NCBI RefSeq assembly: GCF_017427765.1
Contig: NZ_JAFRSC010000022.1
Span: 49,826-113,825 of the forward strand
Direction of reading: 5' to 3'
DNA: 64,000 nt
DNA from: Methanobrevibacter sp.
GTDB lineage: Archaea; Methanobacteriota; Methanobacteria; Methanobacteriales; Methanobacteriaceae
The notes under the pieces were generated by a model. The model did not search any database. It had not been told where the DNA came from and saw nothing but the letters and a program-made list of their open reading frames with translations. This document shows positions 8,715-17,985 of the stretch, in pieces (position 1 is the first letter of the stretch; each line of letters opens with the position of its first letter). A program made the translations under genes and the position numbers.

Positions 8715-9854
8715 TCACATTTCTTCAATCATCTCCATGATGCCCCGGACTGTTTTCTTCAAATCATATATCTCCTCAATTTCATTCCTCATTTTATTCA
8801 TTTCTGTTTTTAAGGATTGATTTTCTTTTTCCATTTGCATAAACTCCGGGGATTTGATAGATATCTTTTCAATCTCTTTGCCTATTGTAACCGCAGGCAG
8901 ATGTTGAATATAATCATACTTCAAATCTTCAGGATTGATTAGAAAATATGCCTGATCTGTTTTGTTTTTGGCCTTGCCCTGCAGGTCATTAACCTTGTCC
9001 AAACTCATGCCGTCATTGTATAAGGCTGATGCATGGAATTTCCTAAGCATGTGGCTTCTGAAGCGATTGTATTTTTCTACTTTTCCAAGACCCAAATAAT
9101 CATTGATTTTTTGAAAATTATTTATTAAATATTGTGGATGTGTCTTAAATAATGTACTTTCATTGGTTAATGGGTCTGTGCGTGTTAAAAGGTAAGTGTT
9201 AATCGCTTTTACAGCTTCGGGACTGCAATATGTTGTATAATATTTGTTTGTTTTAATTCTTTTAATGTTGAAAGTAGGAACGACATTGTCGTTTTTATTG
9301 GTAATGCCAATTATTTCATAGATGTTCCTGCATTTTTGAGGCACATATTCAGATAGTGCATTGATATATTCTAGAATTGTCAAATTTAAAGTTTCAGCTC
9401 TTCCGCAACCGCTGGAGCAAATAAACAATATTATTGCTTTCATAAATGGTGATGCGATGCTTACAGCTTCCCTTATGATTTCCTTATCTGGCAAATCCTT
9501 AAAATAAATCGGTTGTGCTTTTTGCATTGACTTTTCATTTATCATAGGCAATTTCTGTATTTCAATATCATAGAATCTGTAAAATTTATTTATGGCAATC
9601 ATGTGTTTTTTGACTGTGTTTAAAGCATATTTTTGTAGAAGGTGGTGTCTGTATTCTGTTAGTTTTGCTTTTACACGGCGACGTTTCCATTTGATATTGT
9701 TGTTTTCATCTTCTTCTGCTTCAGCTAATAGTTCATGCAGATTCTGATTAAAATAGGAAGCATAGTTGGTCAATGCTAGTCTATATATTCGTTGTGTTTC
9801 CTCCGAGTGGTTACAACTTATGGCTAGGTTTTTCAACAGTTCGTTATTATTCAT
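8715..9854 (-). CDS. Tyrosine-type site-specific recombinase
   Basis: This integrase-family protein (379 residues from the chosen start) cuts and rejoins DNA through a covalent tyrosine intermediate. It has a SAM-like core-binding N-terminus (about 1-120), the first catalytic Arg in SGCGRAETLNL, the lysine hairpin around IKTNKYYTTY, the H-x-x-R box in RSHMLRKFHAS and the probable nucleophile Tyr in QAYFLINPED. A C-terminal coiled coil follows (last 40 residues). The frame is open back to 9935, but I chose ATG 9854 because AGGTG lies just before it and a TATA-like TTTTTTATAG and the shared motif lie upstream. Family members are common in Methanobrevibacter genomes. What it moves is unknown. 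Confidence 0.88.
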   Translation of the reverse strand: MNNNELLKNLAISCNHSEETQRIYRLALTNYASYFNQNLHELLAEAEEDENNNIKWKRRRVKAKLTEYRHHLLQKYALNTVKKHMIAINKFYRFYDIEIQKLPMINEKSMQKAQPIYFKDLPDKEIIREAVSIASPFMKAIILFICSSGCGRAETLNLTILEYINALSEYVPQKCRNIYEIIGITNKNDNVVPTFNIKRIKTNKYYTTYCSPEAVKAINTYLLTRTDPLTNESTLFKTHPQYLINNFQKINDYLGLGKVEKYNRFRSHMLRKFHASALYNDGMSLDKVNDLQGKAKNKTDQAYFLINPEDLKYDYIQHLPAVTIGKEIEKISIKSPEFMQMEKENQSLKTEMNKMRNEIEEIYDLKKTVRGIMEMIEEM

Positions 9855-9894
9855 AGTTAACACCTTTATAGTTTTTCTATAAAAAATGTTAACA

Positions 9895-9914
9895 GAGAGA
9901 GCATTTGAGAAGTA
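9895..9914 (-). promoter_or_regulatory. Shared promoter motif, copy C (upstream of the recombinase)
   Basis: On the minus strand this copy reads TACTTCTCAAATGCTCTCTC. It ends 40-43 nt before the recombinase ATG at 9854 and about 12 nt before a TATA-like TTTTTTATAG (about 9876-9885). It has the same orientation and spacing logic as the other copies. Confidence 0.55.
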
Positions 9915-9938
9915 TTTTTCATCTAAGTAAAACATCTT

Positions 9939-10709
9939 TTACCAAGGATTAACATATTCCCAAATTTCTTTAAAATTAGTTTCAACGCCCAGTTTTGTAT
10001 ATTCTCTAACCAGGGTGTTCATGTCTCGTTCAAGAAGTTCTTTTGAAATTGGGTTATCCAACACGACAGATTGTGAAACATCAATGATTACCGGTTCTTC
10101 GTTTAAATTTAAGATATTGTAGTTGGACAAGTCTCCATGAACTAATTTTGCTTCACGAACGAATAATTTGAGCTGTACCAATAATTTGTTAAAGAATTCA
10201 TCCGGATTTTTTGGTGGCTGGTTTTTGACCGGCTGTGCGGGGTTGCCGTTTTCATCTCCAATAAATTCAATAATCAAAACATTGTTGGCACTTGTAAACG
10301 GTTTTGGCACATTTACTCCTGCATCATACAATCTTGTTAAGTTTTTAAATTCTTTTGTAACCCAGGAATAAATTATTTTCCTTTTATTTTTGGTTTTGAT
10401 GTTAAATCTCGGATCTCCTTTAAGGTAATAGTCCATTTTTTTAAAATCAGAAGTGGCTATTCTGTAAATTTTAACGGCCACAAAACTTTCATCGTCTCTA
10501 ATGCCTGTAAGTACATTTGCTTCTTTACCTGTACTTATGGCTCCGTTTAAAACGTCAATGAATCCCTGATTTGCTAATTTGTATAATGTTTCTAATGTTA
10601 TTTTGTCAAAAATTTCATTTCCTACTTTTCTCTCGGAACTGTCTTTTTTCCTTTTTCGGGAATGCAATTTTTCATGAGCTGCATCTGCTTTAGCAATCTT
10701 GGAATCCAT
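9939..10709 (-). CDS. rio1: RIO-type atypical serine/threonine kinase Rio1
   Basis: Rio1 is an ATPase/kinase that acts in late small ribosomal subunit maturation. The 256-residue chain has the RIO nucleotide-binding loop GAISTGKEANVLTG, the Lys strand FVAVKIYR, the catalytic HGDLSNYNIL and the metal-binding IIDVSQSV, all in order. The length is normal for archaeal Rio1. It lies 28 bp downstream of the aIF-1A gene on the same strand, a recurring archaeal neighbour pair that links initiation and ribosome biogenesis. No strong ribosome binding site is visible before the ATG at 10709. Confidence 0.95.
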   Translation of the reverse strand: MDSKIAKADAAHEKLHSRKRKKDSSERKVGNEIFDKITLETLYKLANQGFIDVLNGAISTGKEANVLTGIRDDESFVAVKIYRIATSDFKKMDYYLKGDPRFNIKTKNKRKIIYSWVTKEFKNLTRLYDAGVNVPKPFTSANNVLIIEFIGDENGNPAQPVKNQPPKNPDEFFNKLLVQLKLFVREAKLVHGDLSNYNILNLNEEPVIIDVSQSVVLDNPISKELLERDMNTLVREYTKLGVETNFKEIWEYVNPW

Positions 10710-10737
10710 CTATATCAATAAAAATAAGTAAATAAAG

Positions 10738-11043
10738 CTACATTTTTAAGTAGCCTTTTCTTTCAAGCCAGTTTGATTCGGTTTTGGTGTATCTCCAAAT
10801 TACATCGGCTTTTTCATCGGATTGGAAATCCCATGGTTTTACAAGAATCACGTCTCCTTCGCGAATCCAAATACGTTTTTTCATTTTTCCAGGGATTCTG
10901 GTCATTCTTATATTTCCATCAGCACAACGGACTTTTAATTTACCGTGGCCCATGATTTGTTCAACTACTCCAGGTATTTCACCTTTTTTAGGGGTTCTTA
11001 CTCTCCTATACTCTTGTTGTTGATTTTGATTAGGTTTTGACAA
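10738..11043 (-). CDS. eif1A: Translation initiation factor aIF-1A
   Basis: The 101-residue OB-fold factor binds the A site of the small ribosomal subunit during initiation. The sequence shows the basic N-terminus, the block GEIPGVVEQIMGHGKLKVRC and the conserved GKMKKRIWIREGD..LVKPWDF typical of aIF-1A. It starts at a TTG (11041-11043) preceded by GGAGGAG, a near-perfect ribosome binding site. It heads a two-gene unit with rio1 and is divergent from moeA. Confidence 0.95.
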   Translation of the reverse strand: MSKPNQNQQQEYRRVRTPKKGEIPGVVEQIMGHGKLKVRCADGNIRMTRIPGKMKKRIWIREGDVILVKPWDFQSDEKADVIWRYTKTESNWLERKGYLKM

Positions 11044-11149
11044 ATACTCTCCTCCAAAATATAATAGCTTTCACATAAGATTAAATTATTTATATATTTA
11101 TGAATATATTATTATATTAAGTTATTGGATTCTATATAAAGGGATATCT

Positions 11150-12373
11150 ATGGGAACAGAATTTTTAAAAATTAAAGAATGTGATGAAGCTATTGATATT
11201 ATTCAAGAGTTATTTGATAAAAATTTGTCTGCTGAAAGTGAAGAGATTGCAGTAACCGAATCCTATGGAAGGATTCTTTTTGAGGACGTTTATTCCAGAA
11301 TGGATTTCCCGCCTTTTGATAAAGCATTAAAAGACGGCTTTGCTATTCTTGCTGAAGACAGTTTTGGAGCTTCAGAAGAGTCTCCCAATACCTTGGAGGT
11401 AATAGACTTTTTGGAGGCAGGATCTACAACCGACAAAAAAGTTGAGAAAGGCAAGTGCATTGAAATCAGTACTGGTGCAGCAATGCCTGAAGGTGGCGAA
11501 GCTGTTGTAATGGTTGAATATGCTGAAAAATTTGATGATAAAGTTAATTTGCTTACAACTGCCACTCCTTCACAGGATGTTGCAAAAAAAGGTTCAGATA
11601 TTGAAGAAGGCAAACTTATTCTTAAAAAAGGTGACTTTTTAAATCCGGGTAAAATTGGTGTTTTGCTCTCACAGGGTTTTGAAACAATAGAAGTTTACAA
11701 AAAACCAACTGTTGGTATAGTCTCATCAGGAAATGAAATCACTCTTCAGGGCGAAGATTTGGAATATGGAAAAATCTATGATGTAAATGGGGGAATGATT
11801 AAAAACGATGCAATTTCCTGTGGTGCAGATGCGAAATTCTTGGGTGTAATGAGAGATGACTACGGCGAAGTTAAGCAAAAAATTACAGAATCCCTAAAAG
11901 AGGTTGATGTGCTTTTCTGCTCAGGAGGTACTTCAGCAGGTCTTGGAGATGTTTTAAAGCATGTTCTCGATGAATTGGGTGAAGTTTATATTCATGGAAT
12001 ATCTGTTCAGCCAGGTAAACCAACAATTGTTGGCGTCATAGACGGTAAGATTGTTATAGGTCTTCCGGGCAATCCTGTATCTGCTTTAATGATATTCAAT
12101 GCATTTGTTGCAGAGCCTTTAACAAGACTTGCTGGAATTGACAGGGACTTTGAGTTAAAAACCACTAAGGGTGTAATGACTCGCAGAATCCACTCTCAAG
12201 TCGGAAGGATGCAATATCAGTTAGTTAAAGTCGATGGAGAGGAAGTTCATCCGATTTTTAAAGATTCAGGTGCAATATTCTCCCTTTCAACTGCTGACGG
12301 TTATGTAAAGATTCCGAAGTTAGTTGAAATATTGGATGAAGGCGAGCAAGTAGAAGTCTTTTTATTCAATTAA
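11150..12373 (+). CDS. moeA: Molybdopterin molybdenumtransferase MoeA
   Basis: MoeA inserts molybdate (or tungstate) into adenylated molybdopterin, the last step of the cofactor needed by formylmethanofuran dehydrogenase. The 407-residue protein has the conserved DFPPFDKALKDGFA in the N-terminal part, ISTGAAMPEGGEAVVMVE, the central MoaB/Mog-like domain with SSGNEI, FCSGGTSAGLGD and GLPGNPVSA, and a C-terminal beta domain. Family MoeA usually has a DxSAMDG(Y/F)A motif near the N-terminus; here it is DKALKDGFA. A TATA-like TTTATATATTTA lies at about 11090-11101. The gene is followed closely by two small genes that may be co-transcribed. Confidence 0.93.
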   Translation: MGTEFLKIKECDEAIDIIQELFDKNLSAESEEIAVTESYGRILFEDVYSRMDFPPFDKALKDGFAILAEDSFGASEESPNTLEVIDFLEAGSTTDKKVEKGKCIEISTGAAMPEGGEAVVMVEYAEKFDDKVNLLTTATPSQDVAKKGSDIEEGKLILKKGDFLNPGKIGVLLSQGFETIEVYKKPTVGIVSSGNEITLQGEDLEYGKIYDVNGGMIKNDAISCGADAKFLGVMRDDYGEVKQKITESLKEVDVLFCSGGTSAGLGDVLKHVLDELGEVYIHGISVQPGKPTIVGVIDGKIVIGLPGNPVSALMIFNAFVAEPLTRLAGIDRDFELKTTKGVMTRRIHSQVGRMQYQLVKVDGEEVHPIFKDSGAIFSLSTADGYVKIPKLVEILDEGEQVEVFLFN

Positions 12374-12399
12374 GATTATAAATTATTTAAGGTGTAACT

Positions 12400-12861
12400 A
12401 TGGATTATGAGGTTAAAGTAATTCCCGAACAAAAATTGGGAGTAATTAATTGTAAGACCCCAATCGAAGATTTAGGAGTATTTCTTTCTATATTGATGGG
12501 ATGGGTTGATGCTGAAGAAATCGAAACTGAAGGCGAACCTTTCATTGTTTATTTCTCACCAAGACATGAAGTTGATGATGGTGATGTGGTCTATGATGTA
12601 AGCATTGCCATTAAAGGAGATGCAGATGAAACTGACAGGATTCGTGTCGTTGACATGATAGAAAATAAAGTTTTGGCAGCCAAACACTTTGGGCCAACTG
12701 ACAATATTTTAGATACCTATGCAGAGTTAGTTGAAATAGCACAAAAAAATAATTATCACATCATAGGATCTCCTAAAGAGGTTTTAATAAAAAGTTTCCA
12801 CAACTGTGATAATGAAAAGGACTATATAACTGAAATTCAATTGCCTATTATTGAAATGTAG
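12400..12861 (+). CDS. GyrI-like small-molecule-binding domain protein
   Basis: The 153-residue protein resembles the GyrI-like/effector-binding fold (two alpha-beta repeats) with an opening YEVKVIPEQKLGVINCKTP and a closing block that reads KEVLIKSF then ITEIQLPI. Such stand-alone domains bind small hydrophobic or cationic ligands or act as regulators; the ligand here is unknown. The ATG at 12400 follows AAGGTG. It lies 26 bp after moeA and 8 bp before the next small gene. Confidence 0.7.
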   Translation: MDYEVKVIPEQKLGVINCKTPIEDLGVFLSILMGWVDAEEIETEGEPFIVYFSPRHEVDDGDVVYDVSIAIKGDADETDRIRVVDMIENKVLAAKHFGPTDNILDTYAELVEIAQKNNYHIIGSPKEVLIKSFHNCDNEKDYITEIQLPIIEM

Positions 12862-12869
12862 GTGTAAAA

Positions 12870-13121
12870 ATGTCTAAAAAAGATGAAATTGACTTCGATA
12901 AAGAAATCGAAAAAATTGCACGTAAATCTAATATTAACATTAGACAAACAGAATTTTCTTTTGAAAAGCAATTAAAAAAATTGGATAAAGAAATTGATAA
13001 TGCAATGAATGAAAAATTAAAGGAATTTGATAAAAATAAAGAGTTAACAGAGGATTATTTATTAATTGATTATTCTCATGATTCAATAGACAGATATAGA
13101 GAAAAATTAAAAAAGATTTAA
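12870..13121 (+). CDS. Small charged coiled-coil protein, unknown function
   Basis: The 83-residue protein is very rich in Lys, Glu, Asp and Asn with a heptad-like central helix (about 25-60) and no recognisable domain. The ATG at 12870 is preceded by TAGGTG, and the gene follows the GyrI-like gene by 8 bp, so it is probably the last gene of a moeA-led unit. The stop lies 10 bp from the convergent pmbA stop. Confidence 0.6.
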   Translation: MSKKDEIDFDKEIEKIARKSNINIRQTEFSFEKQLKKLDKEIDNAMNEKLKEFDKNKELTEDYLLIDYSHDSIDRYREKLKKI

Positions 13122-13131
13122 TTTTTCTTTC

Positions 13132-14442
13132 TTAATTTTGTCCTACGACTCTTAAATCATGCACTAATAATTTTGGTATGATAAAGGAACCGTACTGTTT
13201 TATTTCGGTGTTCAAACCTTCTACTTTTTTCATAATTTCAAAGATATTTCCTGAAATCATTGCTTTGTTTATAGGGTCGGTTAATTCCCCATTTTCTATT
13301 TTAAATGCGTTGCTTGCTTCTACTGAAAAGTCTCCGGAAATCGGATTTGCAGTATGAGCTCCTAAAACGCTTGTTGTTAAAACACCTTTTTTAATTTCTT
13401 CCAAATCTTTCATTTCACTGAATTTGAATTCCAGATTTGTTGGTGAAATCATCGGTGTTGATAAATATGAACCTCTGTATCCATTTGAGGTTGTTTTGAC
13501 ATTTTCTTTATTTGCAGTATAAATGTCATAGATAAATGAGTTTAAAACACCATCTTTAATCAAATCAGTTTTTTGGCTAACGCTTCCCTCTCCATCGCAT
13601 TTTGAGCTGACCATTCCTTTTTCTAAAAGGGGATTGTCAATAATTGAAAGAGTTGGATTTGCAATTTCGGTTCCTATTTTACCTTTAAGTATGGATCTTC
13701 CTCTCATCACGTTTTCACCGTTGAATGCAGACATGAATGTTTGAAGAAGACCTGTTGCAGCATAATAATCTAAAACTACACTATAATCATTTGTTTCAAT
13801 TGGTTTTGTGTCAAGTGAGCTTTTAGCTAAATTACAGACGTCATTAGCTAGTTTTTCACCGTCCAAATCAAAAAATCTTGAGGATTGTGAATTGTATGCT
13901 GTTGCGATTTTCCCGTCTTTCTGGATAGTTACGGATAGTCCAATTCCAAAGCCGGTTCCTTCATCTTCTATGGAAACTCCGTTTGAATTAATGATTAATG
14001 ATCTGCCTTCGCTTGCAGAAAAACCAGAACCGGTTATTTCACATCCGCTGTCACTGGCTATTGATATTACATTTTTCAAAAAGTCTACTGATTCATCAAG
14101 ATCCAGGTCATTGAATTTTTTATCATACACTTTTTTAACGTCAACTACTTTTTCAACTTCTGAAAAAGCATAGTTTTCATCCTGTTTGTTCAATTTTGCA
14201 TTTTCAATGGCCTGTGTTCCGGTTTCGGTTATTTTATCAAGGTTTGAAGTAAATGCAAAACCAATTTTATTATCTTTAATGACTCTTATTCCAATTCCTT
14301 GCTCGATTTCTTCTTTTGCAAAGTTCAGTTCGTCCTGTTTGGAGTCCAATTCGATTAGTCTGGATTCGTCAATATAAATTTCGTATGCATCACATTTGTT
14401 TTCAACAGCTTTCTGTGCCTTTTCAGCTAATTCATAAATCAT
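13132..14442 (-). CDS. pmbA: TldD/PmbA family metallopeptidase, PmbA type
   Basis: The 436-residue protein (from the chosen start) belongs to the TldD/PmbA family, zinc-dependent peptidases that in bacteria process peptide antibiotics; the archaeal substrate is unknown. It shows the N-terminal helical part with IDESRLIELDSKQDE, a central GIGLSVTIQKDG and the C-terminal beta region with GDFSVEASNAF. The PmbA member normally lacks the HExxxH motif found in TldD, and none is visible. The frame opens at 14469, but ATG 14442 is better because GTGAT precedes it, and it then sits 7 bp after the pgp stop. It is the last gene of hypD-pgp-pmbA. Confidence 0.88.
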   Translation of the reverse strand: MIYELAEKAQKAVENKCDAYEIYIDESRLIELDSKQDELNFAKEEIEQGIGIRVIKDNKIGFAFTSNLDKITETGTQAIENAKLNKQDENYAFSEVEKVVDVKKVYDKKFNDLDLDESVDFLKNVISIASDSGCEITGSGFSASEGRSLIINSNGVSIEDEGTGFGIGLSVTIQKDGKIATAYNSQSSRFFDLDGEKLANDVCNLAKSSLDTKPIETNDYSVVLDYYAATGLLQTFMSAFNGENVMRGRSILKGKIGTEIANPTLSIIDNPLLEKGMVSSKCDGEGSVSQKTDLIKDGVLNSFIYDIYTANKENVKTTSNGYRGSYLSTPMISPTNLEFKFSEMKDLEEIKKGVLTTSVLGAHTANPISGDFSVEASNAFKIENGELTDPINKAMISGNIFEIMKKVEGLNTEIKQYGSFIIPKLLVHDLRVVGQN

Positions 14443-14449
14443 GTTATCA

Positions 14450-15154
14450 CTACAATGCAAATTTTTCAATGGCTTCAGCTACACCATCTCCGAAGTTTTT
14501 TTCACAGGTGTATGTGCTTATTTCTTTTAATTTTTCTTCAGCATTTCCAACAGCGATTTTATAACCTGTCTGTTTGAGGAAATCTTCATCATTTTGGCTA
14601 TCGCCGATTGCCATAACGTTTTCCATATTTATTCCATTTCTCTCACATAGGTATTTAAGTGAGGTTCCCTTATTTACTCTTTTATCGGTTATATGGAGTG
14701 CAAAACCACTATCATAAATTTCAAGTTCATCTAAATATTTAAAATCTTTCAATGCTTCTTCTAACTCATCAAGAGCAATTGTTTTGTAAAATACAGTTTC
14801 AGTTAATCGGTACATGTTGTCGTGTGAGGCGTGCTGGTCGAATTTTTCACCTAATTTTTCCTTTAGATGATTTTCTGCAGAACTAACAAAGTCTCTGTCT
14901 ACCATTGTTTCAACTGCATTGTCATTTTCGCCTTCTTTAAAAACCACTCCACCATTTTCCGCAACAAGACCTCCACTGCATCCGATAAGAACTTCTGCTG
15001 CATATGCATAGTTAACAACATTTCCTGTAACAATTATTGTTGGTATTCCTTTTGATTCCGCTTTGCGTAATGCTTCAATTGCTGAAATGCAAATTTGCCT
15101 TTTATCGTCAGTTATTGTTCCGTCGATATCTACTGCTATTGCTTCTATTGTCAT
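14450..15154 (-). CDS. Phosphoglycolate phosphatase, archaeal HAD type
   Basis: The 234-residue HAD phosphatase carries DIDGTITD (motif I, both aspartates intact), IIVTGN (motif II), a C2-type cap and GDSQNDEDF (motif IV). It matches archaeal phosphoglycolate phosphatases, which remove the phosphate from 2-phosphoglycolate, although related HAD enzymes act on other sugar phosphates. The ATG at 15154 lies 1 nt from the hypD stop and is preceded by GAGGAT, so it is translationally coupled to hypD. Confidence 0.88.
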   Translation of the reverse strand: MTIEAIAVDIDGTITDDKRQICISAIEALRKAESKGIPTIIVTGNVVNYAYAAEVLIGCSGGLVAENGGVVFKEGENDNAVETMVDRDFVSSAENHLKEKLGEKFDQHASHDNMYRLTETVFYKTIALDELEEALKDFKYLDELEIYDSGFALHITDKRVNKGTSLKYLCERNGINMENVMAIGDSQNDEDFLKQTGYKIAVGNAEEKLKEISTYTCEKNFGDGVAEAIEKFAL

Positions 15155-15155
15155 A

Positions 15156-16202
15156 TTATCCTCGAGAATATCTGTGTGCGATGTTGCAGGTTCCTTCTTT
15201 ACTTACCATACATGCGCCGATTGGGTGAAGCGGATTGCATGTTTTTCTAAATAACTTACAATCTTCGGGCCTTGCGAGTCCTCTTAAAATAGGTCCGCAT
15301 ATGCATCCTTTAGGTGCTTCATTAACGTCTTTTACTTCAATATCATATTTTTCACGTGCATTAAATTCGGCAAATTCATCTTTGATTTCTAAAATTGAAT
15401 TTGGAATCTTTGGAAATCCTCTCCATTCTCTTGATGTTACATCGAATACCTGTTCCATCATTTCTTGGGCAATAACATTTCCTTCTTCTTTTACTGCTCT
15501 TGCATATTCATTGTCGATTTTCGGTGTTTCGTTGTGGATTTGTCTTAAAATCATATAAACTGACATTAAGATGTCTAATGGATTAAATCCTGCTACTGCT
15601 TGAGGTATTCCAAAGTCAGTTGAGAAATATTCGAAAGGTTTTGTTCCAATAATTGTACAGACGTGTCCCGGTTGGATTAATGCATTTAAACTGGTTTGGC
15701 CGGAATTAATTAAAAAATCAATTGCCGGAGGTATTAATCTGTGGCATGATAAAACTGAGAAGTTTTCAGGTGGTGTGGATAATAATTCCGCAGCAGTTGT
15801 CGGTGCTGTTGTTTCAAATCCTGCTGATATAAACACCACGTCATTGTCTTCTTTTTCAGCAATTTCAATAGCTCTGTTAATTCCATAAACTACTCTAACG
15901 TCACCGCCTTCAGCTTTGGCATCTGCAAGGGATCTTTCAGAACCAGGTACTCTTAACATGTCTCCAAAAGTGGTGATTGTAACTCCTTTGTCAATAAGTT
16001 CCAGAGCTTCATCAATTTCACGTGAAGGTACAACACAAACAGGACATCCTGGACCTGCAATAATTTCCACATCGTCAGGAAGGAGGCTTCTAATCCCATT
16101 TTCCATTATGGTGTGTTCGTGGGAGCCACAGACGTGCATAATCTTAACAGGGGTGGCTAATTTATTTATTCTATCTATTAATTCTTTTGACATATTTTTC
16201 AT
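15156..16202 (-). CDS. hypD: Hydrogenase maturation protein HypD
   Basis: HypD is a 4Fe-4S scaffold that, with HypC, assembles the Fe(CN)2CO group of [NiFe] hydrogenases. The 348-residue protein shows MHVCGSHEH, GPGCPVCV, SAGFETTAPTTA, HRLIPPA and the C-terminal cysteine cluster (GCICGPILRG, EDCKLFRKTCNPL). The length is normal. It starts at ATG 16202 after GGTG and heads the three-gene unit hypD-pgp-pmbA. Other hyp genes are not in this window. Confidence 0.96.
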   Translation of the reverse strand: MKNMSKELIDRINKLATPVKIMHVCGSHEHTIMENGIRSLLPDDVEIIAGPGCPVCVVPSREIDEALELIDKGVTITTFGDMLRVPGSERSLADAKAEGGDVRVVYGINRAIEIAEKEDNDVVFISAGFETTAPTTAAELLSTPPENFSVLSCHRLIPPAIDFLINSGQTSLNALIQPGHVCTIIGTKPFEYFSTDFGIPQAVAGFNPLDILMSVYMILRQIHNETPKIDNEYARAVKEEGNVIAQEMMEQVFDVTSREWRGFPKIPNSILEIKDEFAEFNAREKYDIEVKDVNEAPKGCICGPILRGLARPEDCKLFRKTCNPLHPIGACMVSKEGTCNIAHRYSRG

Positions 16203-16285
16203 ACTAACACCGAAGATTTAATATTATACATTGATTATATTTATTATTAGATGTATTATATTTTATTATAATTTAAGGGATAAAT

Positions 16286-17956
16286 ATGTTTAACAATAAT
16301 CTAATTCTTGTGGTTATTCCGGCTAGAGGTGGCTCAAAAGGCATTCCACGTAAAAATTTAAGACTGCTTAATAATAAACCTCTTATTTCATACTCAATTG
16401 AGGCAGCTAAAGCGTCTCAGTATGTTGATGATGTTGTTGTAACCACTGACGATTCACAAATTGCGCTAATTGCCGAGAAATTCGGAGCAAGTGTTGTTAG
16501 GAGGTCAGATGAATTGGCAACTGATGAGGTTTCACTTGACCCTGTAATCCATGACGCCATGATTCAAAAAGAAAAACAGGCCTTTGACGAATATGATATA
16601 ATTATTACTCTTCAACCAACATCTCCTTTAATTAAAACGGAAACCTTGGATAATGCTATCGAAAAATTTGAAGATTTCAGTTTGGATAGTGTAATTTCTG
16701 TTGTTGATGACAGACATTTAAGCTGGGGATATGATGAAGACAACAGAAGATATTTCCCAAATTATATTGAACGTGTGGATACGGATTTGCTTCCAAAATC
16801 ATTTAGGGAAACTGGTGCAATTTTAGCCACTCGAAGACAGTTTGTTCATGAAGATTCCCGTTTAGGGACCAATATTGACATAGTTGAAGTTTCCCGTGAA
16901 GAGCGAGTTAATATTCAAACTTATGAGGATTGGTGGATTGCAGAAAATTACTTGCAAAAGAAAAGAACTGCAATTGTTGTGAACGCCTCTGAGGAAATAG
17001 GTGTCAGTCATATTAATAGATGTTTATCCTTAGCTTCCAAATTGGTGTTTCATGAGGTATTGTTTTTAATTGATGAACATTATCAGTTGGGTATTGATAT
17101 TGTTGATAGAAACAATTTTTCCTATAAAACCTATGATGACAAAAATGATTTGTTAAATTTTTTAAAGCAGTATAGTCCTCAAATTGTAATTAATGATATT
17201 TTAGATACTTCTGTAGAATATATTTCAGCCTTAAAGGAAGAGGGTTATTTTGTTGTTAATTTTGAAGATTTGGGTGTAGGCAGTGACCTTGCAGATGTCG
17301 TATTTGATGATTTATACGAACATGAACTGGGTGCACGTAATGTGTTTACAGGCCATAAATATTTCGTTTTAAAAGATGAATTCTATTATCAGCCGCCTAA
17401 AATAATTACTAATGCAGTCAACAGGGTTTTAATAGCATTTGGACAATTTGATTCCAATAATGTAACTGAAAAAATAATTGATTCCATTTTGGCTACAAAT
17501 TATGAGGGAAGAATTGATGTTATTTTAGGCCTTGACTATGAAGGTTTAGATGATCTTATTTCAAAATACGAATCAAATCCTTTAATTCAAATCTATAGAA
17601 ATGTCCCAAATGTTAGTGAATTCATATTTAAAGCGGATGTTATCTTCACTTCTCCTAACAAATCCATGTATGAGATTTGTTCAATTGGAGTTCCTACAAT
17701 ATGTCTATGTCAGGATGACAGGGATGTATCACATGTTTTTGCAAATAACAACAATGGTTTTATTAACATGGGGCGTGTGGAAGATTTATCCAAGCAGGAC
17801 ATTGTTGACCAATTTGTCAATATTGTAAATGATTTTGATTTGAGAATGGAAATGCATAAAAAAATGCTATCTATTGATTTAAAAAATGGTTTTGAAAATA
17901 TTTTGGCAGTTATTGAAGAAGAATATCGTAAATTTGAATTCAATAAGAATCATTAA
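16286..17956 (+). CDS. Fusion of CMP-sialic-acid-type synthetase and SpsG/PseG-like domain
   Basis: The 556-residue protein joins two enzymes of nonulosonic-acid synthesis. Residues 1-230 form a cytidylyltransferase (NeuA/PseF/LegF type) with VIPARGGSKGIPRKN, SYSIEAA, VVTTDD and TLQPTSPL, which activates a sialic-acid-like sugar with CTP. Residues about 232-550 look like the GT-B-type SpsG/PseG fold that hydrolyses UDP from an activated diacetamido sugar, with motifs such as NFEDLG and ILIAFG-like strands (RVLIAFGQFD). Such fusions act in surface polysaccharide or glycoprotein decoration. It is a single gene between hypD (divergent) and the NERD gene. The exact sugar cannot be told. Confidence 0.82.
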   Translation: MFNNNLILVVIPARGGSKGIPRKNLRLLNNKPLISYSIEAAKASQYVDDVVVTTDDSQIALIAEKFGASVVRRSDELATDEVSLDPVIHDAMIQKEKQAFDEYDIIITLQPTSPLIKTETLDNAIEKFEDFSLDSVISVVDDRHLSWGYDEDNRRYFPNYIERVDTDLLPKSFRETGAILATRRQFVHEDSRLGTNIDIVEVSREERVNIQTYEDWWIAENYLQKKRTAIVVNASEEIGVSHINRCLSLASKLVFHEVLFLIDEHYQLGIDIVDRNNFSYKTYDDKNDLLNFLKQYSPQIVINDILDTSVEYISALKEEGYFVVNFEDLGVGSDLADVVFDDLYEHELGARNVFTGHKYFVLKDEFYYQPPKIITNAVNRVLIAFGQFDSNNVTEKIIDSILATNYEGRIDVILGLDYEGLDDLISKYESNPLIQIYRNVPNVSEFIFKADVIFTSPNKSMYEICSIGVPTICLCQDDRDVSHVFANNNNGFINMGRVEDLSKQDIVDQFVNIVNDFDLRMEMHKKMLSIDLKNGFENILAVIEEEYRKFEFNKNH

Positions 17957-17985
17957 TATTATTTTTAAAAATTAAAAAAAGAAAA

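Noticed and set aside
9855..9935. N-terminal extension of the recombinase
   Set aside because: It overlaps the promoter elements and the shared motif, while ATG 9854 has an AGGTG ribosome binding site.
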